Shown here: positions 27,584-36,385 of the stretch, in pieces | How positions within the stretch are numbered: position 1 is the stretch's first letter | Layout of the letters: the number at the start of each line of letters is the position of its first letter | Origin: CBDIHP01 sp965279195 | GTDB lineage: Bacteria; Planctomycetota; Planctomycetia; Isosphaerales; Isosphaeraceae | NCBI GenBank assembly: GCA_965279195.1 | Contig: CBDIHP010000039.1 | Span: 124,001-188,000, forward strand | Direction: 5' to 3' | Length of the DNA: 64,000 nucleotides | Translations under genes and position numbers: made by a program | The notes under the pieces: model-generated | Told to the model about the DNA's origin: nothing | The model's database searches: none | What the model saw: the letters and a program-made list of their open reading frames with translations, nothing else

Positions 27584-28318
27584 TCAACGACCCGGGACCG
27601 GGCCCGCCAGGTTCCAGGGGCAGACCAGCGAAACGGCGATCCGGCCGGAGAAGCAGACGTCCACGTCAGAGCCCGGGGCCCGGGGTCGCTTGTGGTAATC
27701 GCTCCAGTAATGGGCCCCCTTCTCATCCACAACATAATGGTAGGGAAGGGGATGTGTGTCGACCGGGCACTCCACGACCTCAGGCTCGCCCTCGCCCGGC
27801 GCGGGGTGGGGCAGGTTGACATTCCAGAAGGTCCCGGGGATCCATGGCCGCCGCATCAGCTCCGCGAGGATCGGCCGGACCCTCCGCGCGGCGAGGTCCC
27901 AGTCGAGCGGCCGCTCCCTCACGATGTAGTGCGAGACCGCGATCCCGGGCACGCCCTGGATCACCGCCTCGATCACCGCAGCGACCGTGCCGGAGTGGTG
28001 GATGTCCGCCCCGAGATTGCCACCGTGGTTGATGCCCGAGATCACCCAGGCGGGGGGATCCTTCGCGAGATGCTGGAGCGCGATCCGGACGCAGTCGCCC
28101 GGGGTGCCGCCGATCGCGTAGCGGGATTCGCCCCGTGGATCGATCGGGATCGGCCGGTGAATGGTCACCGCGCGAGAACAGCTTGACTGCGGCCCATCGG
28201 GGGCGGAGATCACTCGACGGCCCAGGCCGTCGCACGCCGTCCAGAGCGCCTGGATGCCGTCCGCGTCGATTCCGTCGTCGTTGGAGAGGATAACCGTCCG
28301 GTCGGGAGAATCGTTCAT
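27584..28318 (-). CDS. surE: 5'/3'-nucleotidase SurE
   Basis: 244 residues. SurE is a metal-dependent phosphatase acting on nucleoside monophosphates, linked to survival and repair of damaged nucleotides. The N-terminal ILSNDDGIDADGIQAL holds the metal-binding Asp pair. APDGPQSSCSRAVT and ISGINHGGNLGADIHHSGTV follow, all family signatures. A candidate small reading frame (28367-28441) lies 48 bases upstream on the same strand. Confidence 0.95.
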   Translation of the reverse strand: MNDSPDRTVILSNDDGIDADGIQALWTACDGLGRRVISAPDGPQSSCSRAVTIHRPIPIDPRGESRYAIGGTPGDCVRIALQHLAKDPPAWVISGINHGGNLGADIHHSGTVAAVIEAVIQGVPGIAVSHYIVRERPLDWDLAARRVRPILAELMRRPWIPGTFWNVNLPHPAPGEGEPEVVECPVDTHPLPYHYVVDEKGAHYWSDYHKRPRAPGSDVDVCFSGRIAVSLVCPWNLAGPVPGR

Positions 28319-28366
28319 GGCTACCTGTGAAACGGGTTGCAGAGGCCAGACGCCGCATTCGAGAAA

Positions 28367-28441
28367 TTATTGGAGAAGACGGTCCAAATTTGTCGGATCC
28401 ATGGGTTTCGGCTTCCATTTCGCGAGGATTCGCCTTAGCAT
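28367..28441 (-). CDS. Candidate 24-residue small protein or leader peptide upstream of surE
   Basis: ATG 28441 to TAA 28367 encodes 24 residues (MLRRILAKWKPKPMDPTNLD, then RLLQ). GGAGGT (28447-28452) sits five bases upstream, a stronger ribosome-binding site than that of most genes here. The local composition is richer in A/T than neighbouring genes. It is too short to assign to a family. It could be a leader peptide of surE, a free small protein, or chance. Confidence 0.35.
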   Translation of the reverse strand: MLRRILAKWKPKPMDPTNLDRLLQ

Positions 28442-28543
28442 GATATACCTCCATCTATCCAATTCGGCGATCGACGACGATCCCTCCGCGCCCCGATCGT
28501 CCCTGCTCTGACCGTTCGCCCACGGCAAAGGGGCCGTCCTCCC

Positions 28544-30443
28544 ATGTCGGAATCCCGAACGTCGGCTGTGGCTGAAAAGCCACGCAATGGTATCGCCGGC
28601 CTCAAGCACTGGCGGCACGACCTCGTCGCCGGGCTACTGGTCTCGCTCGTTTCCTTGCCCCTGTCGCTCGGCATCGCCCTGGCCTCGGGGGCTCCACCGA
28701 TCGCGGGTCTGACATCGGCGATCATCGCCGGCCTGATGATGCCGTTCCTCGGAGGGTCGTTCGTGACCATCTCGGGGCCCGCGGCGGGGCTCGCTCCCGC
28801 TCTCCTGGGGATTATGACGGTGCTGGGGGCAGGGGACCTCGCCAAGGGGTATCCGCTCCTGCTCGTCGTCATCTGCCTGACGGGTACGGTTCAGCTCGTC
28901 CTGAGCAAGCTGCGGGCCGCCCGCCTCTGCGCGGTCTTCCCCACGACGGTGGTCGAGGGGATGCTGGCGTCGATCGGACTGATGATCATCGCCAAGCAGC
29001 TCCCCGCGATCATCGGCCACAAGTATAAGGCCCATGAGTTCTTCGAGTACATCCTGGAGACGCCTCACGAGCTGACCCTGATGAACCCGAGGGTCTTCGG
29101 GCTGGGGATCTTCTGCCTGGCCCTCCTCTTCGTGCTGGCCAGCCTCAAGGCCAAATGGGTTCGTCTGGTCCCGCCGCAGCTCACGGTGGTCCTCGTCGGG
29201 ATCGCACTGGGACGGGTGCTCGGGCCTCGACGAGCAGTTCCTGATCCACCTGCCGGAGAACCCGCTGGCCCACGGCTTCGTGCTGCCGAACTTCCTGGGG
29301 GTGTTCAACTCCACCGAACTCTGGCGGCCGGTGCTGATCGGCGTCCTGACCCTGACCATGATCGACGGCGTGGAGTCGCTCGCGACGGCCATGGCGATCG
29401 ACAAGATCGACCCCTTCCAGCGCAAGTCCGACCCGGATCGGACCTTGTTCTCGATGGGCGTCATGAATATCTGCTCCAGCCTGGCGGGCGGGCTCACGAT
29501 CATCCCCGGCGGAGTGAAGAGCAAGGTCTGCATCGTGGCCGGCGGCCGGACCCTCTGGGCGAACTTCTTCAACGCCTGCTTCCTGATCTGCTTCCTGCTG
29601 ATCGGCCGCAACCTGATCAACCTCATCCCCTACAGCGCCCTCGCGGCCGTGCTGATCTATACCGGCTACCGCATGTGCGAGCCGAAGCTCTGGCGGCACA
29701 TCGCCCACGTCGGACGAGAGCAGTTGCTCCTGTTCACCGCGACCATCCTGATCACGCTCTACACCGACCTGCTGATCGGGATCTTCGCCGGGGTTGGGAT
29801 CAAGCTCCTGATGAACGCCACGATCGCGACCCGCGCCCGGGCGGGGCAAGCCCAGCATCACGCCTTCTTCCCCAGCCCACAACTCGTCGTCGACCAGTTC
29901 CGGAACCCGGTCGGCAAGCGGGAACTGGAGGATGGCGTCTACCGGATGACCTTCGATAAGCCGATCGTCTGCTTCAATCTCATCACCGTGAACCGCGAGT
30001 TCGCCTCGGTCCCGCGCGACGCGAAATCTGTGGAAGTGAATATCTCCGAACAGGTTCCGTTGATCGACCACACGTCCTGCGAGAACCTGCTCCACTTCAT
30101 CGAGCAGACCGAGGCCTCGGGGACACGGCACGCGAGCCTGGTCGGGCTCGACAACATGCGTTCGGTCGCCCACCACACATCGTCGATGAGGCTGGCCGCC
30201 GCCGGGGCGTCGTTCGGGCAGGAAGGGGCGTATCCGGATGTCGAGTCGTCGCCATACGATCAGTTGAACCTGGCCGATGCCGCGATGTCGCTGAAGAACC
30301 TCTACATGTACGACAGGGGCCGCTTCCGCCCCCTCGATCCCGAGGAGTCGCTCGCGGTCGCCTCGCTCGAAGCGGGCGCTCCCCGGAAGAAGAATCGTCG
30401 CGACGACCTCGCCCGTCTCTCGCTCATGGATCCGGACGCCTGA
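28544..30443 (+). pseudogene. SulP-family anion transporter interrupted by a +1 frameshift
   Basis: The two halves of one SulP protein lie in different frames. The first frame runs from ATG 28544 (LVAGLLVSLVSLPLSLGIAL, TISGPAAGLAPALLG) to GRVLG at about 29224. The second continues from about 29226 as LDEQFLIHLPENPLAHGFVL and on to 30443, with GVESLATAMAIDKI, ALIYTGYRM-like VLIYTGYRMCE and a C-terminal STAS-like region. Dropping one C from GGGCCTC at 29222-29228 restores a continuous protein of about 632 residues. SulP proteins move sulfate, bicarbonate or other anions across the inner membrane. The break may be a real mutation, a sequencing error or, less likely, programmed. Each half is otherwise intact, with no internal stop, which favours a recent change or an error. 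Confidence 0.8.
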
Positions 30444-30472
30444 CGGAGAGGCGACACGGCCGGGCCGTTCGA

Positions 30473-30509
30473 GGCGTCATCCTCACGCGAGCCGGCGGAG
30501 GATGACGCC
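30473..30509 (+). terminator. Hairpin after the SulP gene
   Basis: GGCGTCATCCTC (30473-30484) and GAGGATGACGCC (30498-30509) form a perfect 12-base stem with a 13-base loop. It lies 30 bases after the SulP stop and before the protease gene. Only a weak T-rich stretch follows (TTGCCCGTTGTT), so it may be a terminator or a transcript-stabilising stem. Confidence 0.55.
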
Positions 30510-30604
30510 TTGCCCGTTGTTCGGCCTCGCGACTAAACTACGACGAGAGAACGAATTGCCTCAATCCGAGGCCGCGTCGTCCCGTTGACTGGAGACCCGC
30601 GCAC

Positions 30605-31978
30605 ATGCCGCGTCGCAACCTGTTCGCGATCGTGATGGTCGGCGCCCTCTCCTTGCTCTGCTGGCAGGTCAGCCAGGGGGCAAGGCAGAAGGACGACGTG
30701 ACGGAACTCTACGGCCTCTTCGTCGACGCCATGGAGCAGGTCCAGTCCAACTACGTCCGGCCCGTGACGCGGAAGGAACTGGTCGAGAGCGCCTTGAAGG
30801 GGATGCTCCAGGACCTCGACCCGCACTCGCAATTCATCAACACATCCCAGTGGCGTTCGTTCCGGCGCCAGATTGAGGGCCGCTTCGCCGGCGTCGGCAT
30901 GACCGTCGGTATGGATCCGGACCTCGACCGGCTCAAGGTCATCGCCCCCATGGTCGGCACCCCGGCCTACGAGGCGGGCGTGATGGCCGGCGACCTCATC
31001 ACCGCCATCGACGGCAAGTCGACCGAGGGCATGACCCCCGACAAGGCCGTGGAGGTCCTCCAGGGCCAGCCCGGCACCCCGGTCAAACTCACGGTCATGC
31101 ACGAGGGGTCGGACAAGACCGAGGATCTCACCCTCACCCGTGCCCTCATCGACATGCCGAGCGTCCTGGGCGATCAGCGGAGGTCCAACGATCAGTGGGA
31201 CTTCATGCTGAACAAGGACAAGAAGATCGGCTACGTCCGGATCACCAACTTCGTCGAGACCACCGCCGCCGAGCTCCGCAAAGCGGTGGACGACCTGAAG
31301 CAGGAAGGGATGAAGGGCCTGATCATCGACCTCCGCGACAACCCCGGAGGGCTGCTGACCGCGGCCGTCGAGATTTCGGACATGTTCGTCAAGAAGGGCA
31401 AGATCGTCAGCACCAAGGGCCGCAACACGGCCGAGAAGGTCTACGACGCCCACGACGACGGCAACGAGGGGGACTACCCGATGGTCGTCCTCGTGAATGA
31501 GAACTCGGCCTCGGCCTCCGAAATCGTCTCCGCCTGCCTCCAGGACCACAAGCGGGCCACCGTGATCGGCCAGCGCTCGTTCGGGAAGGGCTCGGTCCAG
31601 AGCATCCTCGAACTCGACGACGGCCAGAGCGTCCTCAAGCTGACCGTCGCCACCTACTTCCGGCCGTCGAACAAGAATATCCACAAATTCAAGGGCATGA
31701 AGGACTCCGACGAGTGGGGTGTCTCGCCCGACAAGGGGTTCGACGTCCCACTGAACCGCTCGCAGTACATCTCCTGGGCCCTCTCCCGCCGCGACCGCGA
31801 CTACCAGACCGGCTCCCGCAAGCTGATCGCGCCGAAGCCCAAGCCCAAGGATGCGGCCAAGGCGAAGGACAAGGAAAAGGACGCGAAGCCCGCGAATCCC
31901 CACGCCGAGTCGAAGCCCTTCTCCGACAAGGCCCTCGACAAGGCGGTGGAAGTGATCTCCTCGAAGCTGTCGAAGTAA
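30605..31978 (+). CDS. S41 family carboxy-terminal processing protease
   Basis: 457 residues. It cleaves proteins near the C-terminus in the periplasm. An N-terminal signal or anchor (LFAIVMVGALSLLCWQVS) is followed by a CTP N-domain and a PDZ domain (about 88-180, FAGVGMTVG to VKLTVMHEG). The protease core has NENSASASE with the nucleophile near Ser303 and RSFGKGS with Lys328. The 25-residue Ser-Lys spacing matches the family dyad. The last 60 residues are Lys/Ala-rich. GGAG precedes the ATG. A strong intrinsic terminator follows at 32048. Confidence 0.93.
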   Translation: MPRRNLFAIVMVGALSLLCWQVSQGARQKDDVTELYGLFVDAMEQVQSNYVRPVTRKELVESALKGMLQDLDPHSQFINTSQWRSFRRQIEGRFAGVGMTVGMDPDLDRLKVIAPMVGTPAYEAGVMAGDLITAIDGKSTEGMTPDKAVEVLQGQPGTPVKLTVMHEGSDKTEDLTLTRALIDMPSVLGDQRRSNDQWDFMLNKDKKIGYVRITNFVETTAAELRKAVDDLKQEGMKGLIIDLRDNPGGLLTAAVEISDMFVKKGKIVSTKGRNTAEKVYDAHDDGNEGDYPMVVLVNENSASASEIVSACLQDHKRATVIGQRSFGKGSVQSILELDDGQSVLKLTVATYFRPSNKNIHKFKGMKDSDEWGVSPDKGFDVPLNRSQYISWALSRRDRDYQTGSRKLIAPKPKPKDAAKAKDKEKDAKPANPHAESKPFSDKALDKAVEVISSKLSK

Positions 31979-32047
31979 CGCCCGAAAAGCGGAAGCCTAC
32001 TCCCGCTTTCCCGCGGGACGCCTGCCCGAACTGATCGAGGACGTCGC

Positions 32048-32083
32048 GGCCGAAGGATCTCGAATCGAGATCCTTCGGCCTTT
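32048..32083 (+). terminator. Intrinsic terminator after the S41 protease gene
   Basis: GGCCGAAGGATCTCGA at 32048-32063 pairs perfectly with TCGAGATCCTTCGGCC at 32065-32080. The centre is one base, so the real loop is a few bases longer. TTT follows at 32081-32083. It is 70 bases past the protease stop. Confidence 0.7.
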
Positions 32084-32135
32084 GCACGCGGAGCAAGCTC
32101 CGCGAGAACCGAGCGGAAGCCTGCTTCCGCACTCC
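32084..32135. repeat. Double-hairpin intergenic repeat, copy 1
   Basis: The element holds two adjacent stems: GCGGAGC-AA-GCTCCGC (32088-32103) and GCGGAAGC-CT-GCTTCCGC (32113-32130), then ACTCC. The reverse complement of 52454-52506 matches it at nearly every base over about 48 positions; I count three to four differences. Two copies at intergenic sites 20 kb apart in opposite orientation suggest a dispersed REP-like element. No transposase is nearby. Confidence 0.65.
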
Positions 32136-32155
32136 CCACCTTCGCCCTGGACTTG

Positions 32156-33214
32156 ATGCGACTCCTTGCGCTCGAAACGACATGCGATGAAACGGGCGCC
32201 GCCGTCCTGGAAGGCGACCCGGAGGATCCGAAGGGCATCCCGACGATCCTGTCGAGCGTGGTGGCGTCGCAGATCGATTTGCATCAGCGTTTCGGCGGCG
32301 TGGTGCCCGAAATCGCGGCGCGTGAGCATGTCCGGCAGATCCTGCCGGTGATCGACGAGGCCGTGACCAGGGCGGGTGTCTCACTCAGCGACCTCGGGGC
32401 GATCGCCGTCGCAACGAGGCCAGGGCTGGTCGGGGCGTTGATTGTCGGGCTGACAGCGGCGAAGTCGCTGGCCTGGTCGCTGGGGATCCCCCTGGTTGCC
32501 GTCGACCACCTCGAAGGCCACCTCTACGCCTGCCAGCTCTCGCACCCGGATCGCGAGGTATATCCGTGCGTCGGCCTCGTCGTCTCGGGCGGACACACGA
32601 GCCTCTATGATTGCCGCGGCCCCATCGAGTCGACGCTGCTCGGCGGCACCATCGACGACGCCGTGGGCGAGGCGTTCGACAAGGTCGCCAGCTTGCTGGG
32701 GCTCGGCTATCCCGGCGGCCCGGGGGTCGAGAGGGCGGCGCGGGACGGGAATCCCCGTGCATTCGCGTTCCCGAGGCCCTACCTCCACGACCCCCAGATC
32801 CGGTTCAGCTTCTCGGGCCTGAAGACGGCCGTGCTCTACGCGCTCAAGGGGCAGGACACCAGCCCCGGGGAATCGGCCGAGCCCATTCCCGCGCGACGGA
32901 TCTCGGACCTCGCCGCCAGCTTCCAGGAGGCGGCGTTTGACGTCCTGATCGGCAAGGCCCGGCAGGCGCTGGAGATGACCGGGCACAAACGGCTCGGCGT
33001 TGGCGGCGGTGTCGCCGCGAACCAACGGTTCCGGGAGCGGCTCCGGGGGCTCGCCGACGAGCGTGGCATCGAGGTCTTCATCCCGCCGATGTCACTCTGC
33101 ACCGACAACGCGGCCATGTCGGGCATCGCCTTCGCCAAGATCCGCGCGGGTCAGGTCGTCTCGCTCGACGTCGACGTCGTCCCCGGCCTCGTCCGGCCCG
33201 ATCGCCGAGCCTGA
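32156..33214 (+). CDS. tsaD: tRNA threonylcarbamoyladenosine transferase TsaD
   Basis: 352 residues. TsaD transfers the threonylcarbamoyl group to A37 of ANN-decoding tRNAs, with TsaB and TsaE, which are not in this window. Family signatures are ALETTCDETGAAVL at the start, GGVVPEIAAREHVRQ, VDHLEGHLYACQ (the metal-binding HxEGH motif), VSGGHTSLYD, and the C-terminal GVAANQRFRERL and SLCTDNAAMSGIAF. ATG 32156 is chosen over an adjacent TTG three bases upstream. Confidence 0.96.
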   Translation: MRLLALETTCDETGAAVLEGDPEDPKGIPTILSSVVASQIDLHQRFGGVVPEIAAREHVRQILPVIDEAVTRAGVSLSDLGAIAVATRPGLVGALIVGLTAAKSLAWSLGIPLVAVDHLEGHLYACQLSHPDREVYPCVGLVVSGGHTSLYDCRGPIESTLLGGTIDDAVGEAFDKVASLLGLGYPGGPGVERAARDGNPRAFAFPRPYLHDPQIRFSFSGLKTAVLYALKGQDTSPGESAEPIPARRISDLAASFQEAAFDVLIGKARQALEMTGHKRLGVGGGVAANQRFRERLRGLADERGIEVFIPPMSLCTDNAAMSGIAFAKIRAGQVVSLDVDVVPGLVRPDRRA

Positions 33215-33348
33215 GTCATTCGCCGAACTCCTTCCTTCCGCATACACTCCCCATGTGCGGAGCGACCAACCTCCGCCACATCTGGAGCCAGTCGCACGCG
33301 AACTGGCACCAGCCAGGTCCAGGGTGGTTTTCCTTGCGGGACAATGGC

Positions 33349-34068
33349 ATGACCTCGACCCCGATCCGCGGCGTGCTGCTCGACGCGGTGGGCACCCTGA
33401 TCGATCCCCTCCCGAGTGTCTCCGATGCGTACCGGGCCGCGGCTGCGCGTCAGGGGGTCGAACTGCCTCGCGAGGAGATCCGCCGGCGGTTCTACGCGGC
33501 GTTCACGACCGATGAGTCGGACGAGCAGCGTGGGCCCCTTTCCACCAGCGAGGAGGTCGAACGCCGGCGCTGGTGCCGGATCGTCCATCAGGTCATGCCG
33601 GAGATCCCCGACCCGGACCGCGCGTTCGTCGAACTCTGGGAGCATTTCGAGCGGCCCGCGTCCTGGAGGACTTTCCCCGACGTGGCCCCCGCCCTATCCC
33701 GGTTGCGCGAGTCGGGCATCCGCTACCGGATCGCCTCCAACTTTGATGGGCGTCTACGGAGCGTGATCAGCGGCCTGCCCGAACTGGCCGATCACCGTGA
33801 CGAGCTTGTGATCTCGTCGGAGGTGGGGTACCGCAAGCCGCACGCGAACTTCTACCTCGCCGGGTGCGAACTCCTGGAACTCGCCCCCTCGGACGTGCTC
33901 TGCGTCGGGGACGACCCGGAGAACGACGTGCGGGGTCCGAGGTCGGCCGGCTTCCGCGCGCTGCTCGTGGATCGCAAGAACGGCGGGGGGCGTTACACCG
34001 ATCTCCTGGCCCTCGTCAATGATCTCGTCGCCGGCGGCCTGGATTCGGACGGGACCGGCGACCGATAA
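33349..34068 (+). CDS. HAD-like hydrolase of the REG-2/HDHD3 type
   Basis: 239 residues from ATG 33349; an upstream ATG adds 32 residues with no family content. Motif I reads VLLDAVGTLID, in which the usual second Asp of DxDGT is Val, as in the REG-2-like subgroup. Motif II (IASNFDGRL), the Lys of motif III (GYRKPHANFY) and motif IV (CVGDDPENDV) are intact. The nucleophile Asp is present, but the general acid/base Asp is missing, so phosphatase activity may be weak or absent. It lies between tsaD and lpxD on the same strand. The substrate is unknown. Confidence 0.8.
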   Translation: MTSTPIRGVLLDAVGTLIDPLPSVSDAYRAAAARQGVELPREEIRRRFYAAFTTDESDEQRGPLSTSEEVERRRWCRIVHQVMPEIPDPDRAFVELWEHFERPASWRTFPDVAPALSRLRESGIRYRIASNFDGRLRSVISGLPELADHRDELVISSEVGYRKPHANFYLAGCELLELAPSDVLCVGDDPENDVRGPRSAGFRALLVDRKNGGGRYTDLLALVNDLVAGGLDSDGTGDR

Positions 34069-34245
34069 GGGAAATGTCCCACCCTCTTCGAGCGGCGGAC
34101 GGTCGAGGCGAGGGGCGTCGTCAAGTGGGCTTGTCGACCCCGGGCGATTGGTATAGCATCCCGAAGAATCGCTGCATTATCCCCCAGGAAATCGGCGTTG
34201 GGCCGGTCAGGTCCGTCTCCTTTCAAGGAAGAAAGGACGTCCCGC

Positions 34246-35322
34246 ATGGGCGCCACGTTAGAGCAGCTTGCGAATCTGGTGCGAGGGCGGCTCGTGGGCG
34301 ACGGGACCGTGCCGATCCAGGGCGCCCGCCCGGTCCAGGAGGCCGGACCCGGCGACATCACCTTCGTCGAGAGCGAGCGATACGCCAAGCTCCTGAAGGC
34401 ATCGCCCGCCTCGGCCGCGATCGTCGGGCCCCACATGAAGGTCCCGACCGCCCCCGAACTCCCGACCATCGAGGTCGATGACCCGATCAAGGCGTTCCTC
34501 GCCGTCCGCACCCACCTCGCCGGCGCGGCCCGCCCGCGATGGTATGGCGTGCACCCGATGGCCTATGTTGCCCCGACCGCGAAGATCGGGCACCAGGTCG
34601 CCGTCTACCCGTTCGTCTCGGTCGGCGAGGACTCCGAGGTGGGCGAGGGCACGACCCTCCACCCCGGCGTCGCCATCGGCGAGCGCTGCAAGATCGGCAA
34701 GGATTGCATCATCCACCCCAACGTCGTCCTCTATGAAGACGTTGTCCTGGGGGATCGGGTCGAAATCCACTCAGGCACGGTGATCGGCGGCGACGGCTTC
34801 GGCTACCGCATGGTGGAGGGGAAGCACGAGAAGGTGCCCCAGACCGGCCGGGTCGAGATCGGAGACGACGTCGAGATCGGTGCCAATTGCACGATCGACC
34901 GCGCGACCTTCGAGGCCACCCGCATCGGGGCCGGCACGAAGATCGACAACCTGGTCATGATCGGCCACAACAACCAGATCGGCCGCCACAACCTGCTCTG
35001 CGGCCAGGTCGGCATCGCCGGCAGTTGCAAGACCGGCGACTACGTCGTGATGGCCGGCCAGGCGGGGATCAAGGACCACACCGAGATCGGCGACAAGGTC
35101 GTCGTCGGGGCCCAGGCGGGGGTCCACCGGAACATCCCGAGCAACTCGCAGGTCCTCGGCTCCCCCGCGATCCCCGTCCGAGAGCAGCGCCGGCTGTTCC
35201 AGATGATCGCCCGGTTGCCCGAGATGCACCGCCAGCTCCGCGAGCTGACCTCGCAGCTCACCCTGCTCATGGCCGCCCCGCCGGCCGACGTGCACGAGCC
35301 CGAGGATCCCACCGGCTTCTAA
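34246..35322 (+). CDS. lpxD: UDP-3-O-acylglucosamine N-acyltransferase LpxD
   Basis: 358 residues from ATG 34246, with GAAAGGA upstream. LpxD adds the N-linked acyl chain in lipid A synthesis using acyl-ACP. The N-terminal uridine-binding domain (TLEQLANLVRGRLVGD, GDITFVES) is followed by a long left-handed beta-helix of hexapeptide repeats. That helix contains the catalytic-region phrase LVMIGHNNQIGRHNL and CGQVGIAGSCKTGDYVVMAG. A C-terminal helix follows. With lpxI just downstream it marks an LPS-making diderm. Confidence 0.96.
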   Translation: MGATLEQLANLVRGRLVGDGTVPIQGARPVQEAGPGDITFVESERYAKLLKASPASAAIVGPHMKVPTAPELPTIEVDDPIKAFLAVRTHLAGAARPRWYGVHPMAYVAPTAKIGHQVAVYPFVSVGEDSEVGEGTTLHPGVAIGERCKIGKDCIIHPNVVLYEDVVLGDRVEIHSGTVIGGDGFGYRMVEGKHEKVPQTGRVEIGDDVEIGANCTIDRATFEATRIGAGTKIDNLVMIGHNNQIGRHNLLCGQVGIAGSCKTGDYVVMAGQAGIKDHTEIGDKVVVGAQAGVHRNIPSNSQVLGSPAIPVREQRRLFQMIARLPEMHRQLRELTSQLTLLMAAPPADVHEPEDPTGF

Positions 35323-35341
35323 TGGAAGAACGGACCTGTCG

Positions 35342-35397
35342 GGTCCGCGATTGCGGTCCGATTCGCCACGGCTGGAACGGGTCCGCAATCGCGGACC
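35342..35397. repeat. Long inverted repeat between lpxD and lpxI
   Basis: GGTCCGCGATTGCGGTCC (35342-35359) pairs with GGTCCGCAATCGCGGACC (35380-35397) at 17 of 18 positions, loop 20 bases. It lies between two same-strand genes, ending 11 bases before the lpxI ribosome-binding site. It may stabilise or attenuate the lpxD-lpxI transcript. Confidence 0.6.
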
Positions 35398-35408
35398 CTA
35401 CCAGCCTC

Positions 35409-35416
35409 AAGGAGAT
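35409..35416 (+). promoter_or_regulatory. Ribosome-binding site that fixes the lpxI TTG start
   Basis: AAGGAGAT lies six bases before TTG 35423-35425. No in-frame ATG exists between the preceding hairpin and deep inside the enzyme domain, so this site decides the start. Confidence 0.7.
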
Positions 35417-35422
35417 ACTCGC

Positions 35423-36334
35423 TTGAGTCTCTCTACTGCAAAACGGGGGACGTTCGGCCTCCGACGGCTCATCCCCTCGACGCCCGGGCCCGCCCCGATC
35501 GGGCTGCTCGCTGGCTCGGGTCGGTTCCCGATCCTGTTCGCCGAGGCGGCGAAGCGGCAGGGGCTCAAGGTCGCCTGCGTCGGGCTCCAGTACGAGGCGT
35601 CGCCGATCCTCCGTGAGCTGTGCGACAGCTACGAGGAGGTCGGGCTCTCGAAACTCGGCGGCATGATCCGGTCCTTCAAGCGCCGGGGGGCCGCCGAGGT
35701 GGTGATGGCGGGGAAGGTCACCAAGAGCGTGATGCACACGCCCTTGCGGGCCATCCGCCTCTGCCCCGACCTCCGGATGATCCGGTTCTGGTACGGACGA
35801 CTCCGCGACAAGAAGGACGACTCGATCCTCCTGGGCGTGATCGCCGAGTTCGCCAAGGACGGGATGACCTTCACGTCGGCCCTCGACTACTGCCCGGAGC
35901 TGCTCGTGAAAGACGGCGTACTCACCCGACGGGGCCCCTCGGCCTCGGAGCTGAAGGACATCGAATTCGGCTGGATGCTCGCGAAGGAGATGGGGCGTCT
36001 GGACGTCGGCCAGAGCGTCGCCGTCAAGGAACAGGCCGCGCTCGCCGTCGAGGCTATCGAGGGAACCGACCGCTGCATCGAACGCGCCGGCCAGCTCTGC
36101 AAGGCCGGCGGCTGGACCCTCGTGAAGGTCGCCAAGCCGCAGCAGGACATGCGATTCGACGTGCCGACCATCGGCGTCACGACGATCGAGAACCTTCACA
36201 GGGCAGGGGCCCGCGTGCTGGCGATCGAGGCCGGCAAGACCATTGTGATCGACCAGCCCGATGTGGTCTCGCTCGCCGACAAGCACGGCCTGGCGATCGT
36301 GGCCATCGATCCGGGTCGGATCGGAAATGGGTGA
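35423..36334 (+). CDS. lpxI: UDP-2,3-diacylglucosamine pyrophosphatase LpxI
   Basis: 303 residues from TTG 35423. LpxI hydrolyses UDP-2,3-diacylglucosamine to lipid X in lipid A synthesis, replacing LpxH. Signatures are IGLLAGSGRFPILFAEAA near the N-terminus, EEVGLSKLGGMIRSFKRRGA, GKVTKSVMH and the C-terminal DUF1009 region: GQSVAVKEQAALAVEAIEGT and KVAKPQQDMRFDVPTIG, then ARVLAIEAGKTIVID. It is downstream of lpxD, probably in one transcript. Confidence 0.94.
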   Translation: MSLSTAKRGTFGLRRLIPSTPGPAPIGLLAGSGRFPILFAEAAKRQGLKVACVGLQYEASPILRELCDSYEEVGLSKLGGMIRSFKRRGAAEVVMAGKVTKSVMHTPLRAIRLCPDLRMIRFWYGRLRDKKDDSILLGVIAEFAKDGMTFTSALDYCPELLVKDGVLTRRGPSASELKDIEFGWMLAKEMGRLDVGQSVAVKEQAALAVEAIEGTDRCIERAGQLCKAGGWTLVKVAKPQQDMRFDVPTIGVTTIENLHRAGARVLAIEAGKTIVIDQPDVVSLADKHGLAIVAIDPGRIGNG

Positions 36335-36385
36335 TGGACGAGGGGTTCGCACGAGTGGTCTCGACCACCCGTTACCCGTCAATCA

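Noticed and set aside
28319..28543. Possible tRNA or RNA gene in the surE-SulP gap
   Set aside because: No cloverleaf, acceptor stem or T-loop pattern was found. The region is only a divergent promoter region with a small reading frame.
29225..29959. Continuation of the first SulP frame past the frameshift
   Set aside because: Its sequence becomes Arg/Pro-rich and loses membrane character, while the other frame resumes an intact SulP protein at the same point.
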